This document shows positions 4,690 through 6,125 of a DNA stretch of 6,125 nucleotides, piece by piece. The notes beneath the pieces are model-generated. The model saw only the letters and a program-made list of their open reading frames with translations. It was not told the origin of the DNA and searched no databases. This DNA comes from an uncultured Paracoccaceae bacterium. Lineage in GTDB: Bacteria > Pseudomonadota > Alphaproteobacteria > Rhodobacterales > Rhodobacteraceae. The DNA is taken from NCBI GenBank assembly GCA_937927675.1, contig CALBSG010000068.1, positions 1 to 6,125 on the forward strand, written 5' to 3'. Both the position numbers and the translations under genes were made by a program. How positions within the stretch are numbered: position 1 is the first letter of the stretch; each line of letters starts with the position of its first letter.

Positions 4690-5262
4690 ATGCAGATGAA
4701 ATCTTTGCTCGCCCTGTCGACTGTTGCCCTCGCCCTTCCAGCAAGCCTTTGGGCCGAAGAGGCCCACCATCCCAAACCTGCAGAAGAAACCGCTCCCGCT
4801 GCCTCCCAAGCGCCGGAAATGGGAACGGGGATGATGGCGATGATGCCGGATTTGATGCGGATGATGCAGGAGATGGGGGATCCGACGCGCCATGTCGAAG
4901 GCCGTATCGCTTTCCTGCATGCAGAACTTGCCATCACCAAGGCGCAAGAGCCGCTTTGGGCATCCCTCGCCGATGCGCTGCGTCAGAACGCAGCCGGGAT
5001 GGCGCAGGCCGCACCGGCCGATCATGGGCACGATACCAGCAGCGTGGTGGTCGGCCAATTGCTCGATCAACAACATGCGCTGGAGACCCGACTTGACGGG
5101 CTGCGGGCGGTCAACGCGGCGCTGAAGCCTCTGGCCGACGCGCTGTCCGAGGAGCAGCGCGCCACGCTGGATGCGCTTTTCCCGCATGTTTCGGGCATGA
5201 TGCCGATGCAGGAGATGATGCCCGCTCAGCAACTGCCCGGCACGGCGACACCCGCACCCTAA
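4690..5262 (+). CDS. LTXXQ/Spy-CpxP-like periplasmic protein, Met-rich
   Basis: 190-residue exported helical protein. GGAG at 4679-4682 lies 7 nt before the ATG at 4690; a second ATG at 4696 is 13 nt away and less likely. The signal peptide is residues 1-22 (LWA then EE). A Pro/Ala/Glu linker leads to a Met-rich tract (MGTGMMAMMPDLMRMMQEM, 44-62), then HVEGRIAFLHAELAITKAQEPLW (68-90), which carries the first LTXXQ-type motif. A second motif, ALSEEQ, lies at 151-156, and the tail is again Met-rich (MMPMQEMM, 170-177). The family includes the periplasmic chaperones and sensors Spy and CpxP. The Met tracts suggest this version binds Cu(I), an inference supported by its operon. It is the last gene of the run, and its final codons form half of the hairpin that follows. 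Confidence 0.85.
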   Translation: MQMKSLLALSTVALALPASLWAEEAHHPKPAEETAPAASQAPEMGTGMMAMMPDLMRMMQEMGDPTRHVEGRIAFLHAELAITKAQEPLWASLADALRQNAAGMAQAAPADHGHDTSSVVVGQLLDQQHALETRLDGLRAVNAALKPLADALSEEQRATLDALFPHVSGMMPMQEMMPAQQLPGTATPAP

Positions 5263-5281
5263 AATGCAGGGTGCGGGTGTC
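5247..5281 (+). terminator. 14-bp hairpin ending the DUF2933-LTXXQ operon
   Basis: A perfect 14-bp inverted repeat (GACACCCGCACCCT at 5247-5260, AGGGTGCGGGTGTC at 5268-5281) with a 7-nt loop. The left arm encodes the end of the LTXXQ protein and the stop codon TAA straddles arm and loop. There is no T-run, but stem length and position make it the likely transcription end or 3' stabiliser. Confidence 0.6.
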
Positions 5282-5287
5282 TCCCCG

Positions 5288-5322
5288 CATTGTACGCAGA
5301 CCCGGCGGGTCTGCGTACAATG
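5288..5322. repeat. Perfect 35-bp palindrome (16-bp arms, 3-nt centre)
   Basis: CATTGTACGCAGACCC at 5288-5303 is the exact reverse complement of 5307-5322, around GGC. It stands 6 nt after the operon-ending hairpin and 53 nt before the YncE-like gene. It has no T-run on either side. It could be a second terminator insulating the next gene, an operator for a dimeric regulator, or a small mobile or recombination element. The inverted repeat itself is certain; its role is not. Confidence 0.6.
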
Positions 5323-5374
5323 ACAATTCGCCGCCCCTGCTGGACACCAGCGCGGTCAGACCAAGGATATCAAA

Positions 5375-6125
5375 ATGAAACGCTTCTTGCATCGTTGCAC
5401 ACTTGCCGGCACGGCTCTTGTAGGCATGCTTTTCAGCACATCGGCGGCCCTCGCCGAAGAATCTGGCTATGTCTTCACCGCCAATGAGGCCGCCAATTCG
5501 CTAAGCCGGATCGACCTGTCTTCGGGTCAGGTAGAGACCGTGCCTCTGCCGATCGTGCCGCACAATGTCGACGTCATGGGCAAGGGCCAGCCCTTGCTGG
5601 TCGTCGGACCGATGGCGGATCATGGCATGGCCGGTCAGGACATGGCCGGAATGGAGGGTCATTCCGAGGCCGGGCTGCTGGCGGTTCTGGACCCGCTTGA
5701 CCTTGCCAAGCCACCCCGCGCCCTGATCGAAGTTGGCGAGCATCCGGCGCATGTGGTGGCATTGGCCGATGGCAGCATCGCCTTCGTCACCAATGCGGGC
5801 GAGAACACAGTTGGGGTGGTCGACCTGAAGGCCGGGCAAATGGTCGCGCGGATCCAGACCGGCGCCTACCCACATGGCATACGGCTCAGCCCCGATCAAA
5901 ACCTGCTCTTGGTCGCCAATGTCGAGGATGGCAGCGTATCGCTGATTGACGTGGCTTCCCGGACCGAGATCGCCCGCATTCCGGTTGGCAAGACCCCAGT
6001 GCAAGTCGGCTTCCTGCCCGACGGCAGCCGCGCTTTCGTCTCTTTGCGCGACGAGGACGCGGTGGCGGTAATCGACCTTGCCGAACGCAAGGTGATGGCG
6101 CGCATCCCGGTCGGACGCGGGCCGA
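5375..6125 (+). CDS. YncE/YVTN-type exported beta-propeller, 5' part
   Basis: 250 codons are present and the gene runs off the window, so the C-terminus is missing. AAGGA at 5363-5367 lies 7 nt before the ATG. The signal peptide is residues 1-27 (ALA then EE). The mature protein shows repeating YVTN-like units: GYVFTANEAANSLSRIDL (31-48), AFVTNAGENTVGVVDL (136-151), LLVANVEDGSVSLIDV (178-193) and AFVSLRDEDAVAVIDL (220-235). Each is followed by an (A/x)RI-P/Q-x-G type strand. Such propellers are periplasmic and usually of unknown function. An insert at 80-96 (MADHGMAGQDMAGMEGH) is rich in Met and His and resembles the Met tract of the oxidase, suggesting copper contact. The hairpins upstream suggest it has its own promoter, though I see no clear -35/-10 pair. 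Confidence 0.88.
   Translation, partial: MKRFLHRCTLAGTALVGMLFSTSAALAEESGYVFTANEAANSLSRIDLSSGQVETVPLPIVPHNVDVMGKGQPLLVVGPMADHGMAGQDMAGMEGHSEAGLLAVLDPLDLAKPPRALIEVGEHPAHVVALADGSIAFVTNAGENTVGVVDLKAGQMVARIQTGAYPHGIRLSPDQNLLLVANVEDGSVSLIDVASRTEIARIPVGKTPVQVGFLPDGSRAFVSLRDEDAVAVIDLAERKVMARIPVGRGP

Noticed and set aside
4657..5232. Minus-strand open frame across the LTXXQ gene
   Set aside because: Its His/Arg-rich composition is the antisense of Met-rich codons; the plus-strand frame has a signal peptide and LTXXQ motifs.
5288..5322. Integron attC site or CRISPR repeat as an explanation for the palindrome
   Set aside because: The arms pair perfectly without the bulges of attC, and there is no repeated unit or spacer series nearby.
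5501..6004. Minus-strand open frame across the YncE-like gene
   Set aside because: The plus-strand frame is open to the window edge with a signal peptide and repeated YVTN units, so the antisense frame is a shadow.

Overview
The window reads as part of a copper-handling gene island from a GC-rich alphaproteobacterium, most likely a member of the Rhodobacterales (Paracoccus/Rhodobacter-like). This placement is an inference from high GC, strong third-position GC bias, the Shine-Dalgarno style, an FNR/FnrL-type operator, and a gene set that travels together in such genomes. No taxonomic marker gene is present.

Layout: (1) Positions 1-222 hold no convincing gene and end with a GC hairpin before the first gene. 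(2) 223-2611, plus strand: a Tat-exported multicopper oxidase with all four copper-binding motifs and a Met-rich insert, then an exported Asp-box beta-propeller of the F510_1955 'glycosylhydrolase' type. A perfect 9-bp hairpin separates them. (3) 2616-3020, minus strand: a small exported mono-haem cytochrome c. It converges on the propeller gene with only 4 nt between stop codons. (4) 3097-3585, plus strand, divergent from the cytochrome: an unrecognised four-helix membrane protein. (5) 3620-5281, plus strand: a perfect FNR box, then a tightly packed string of small envelope genes. These are a TTG-started Cys-rich exported protein, a small His/Cys-rich ORF with an excellent ribosome site, a DUF2933 protein with a His tail, a DUF5676 membrane protein, and a Met-rich LTXXQ/Spy-like periplasmic protein. 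The string is closed by a 14-bp hairpin. (6) 5288-5322: a perfect 35-bp palindrome. (7) 5375 to the window edge: the 5' part of a YncE/YVTN beta-propeller with a Met/His-rich insert.

Almost every product has a signal peptide or membrane helices, and several carry Met-, His- or Cys-rich copper-ligand tracts. The simplest model is a periplasmic copper(I) oxidation and sequestration module: the oxidase detoxifies Cu(I), small Met/His/Cys proteins bind it, and the cytochrome and propellers assist in ways not yet defined. No copper sensor (CueR, CsoR, CopRS) and no intact P-type ATPase lies in the window. The only recognisable operator is FNR-like, which would tie the second operon to low oxygen.

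The least-described items are the four-helix protein paired with the cytochrome, the truncated-looking His/Cys ORF at 4082, the FNR box, the 35-bp palindrome, and the Met/His insert in the YncE-like propeller.
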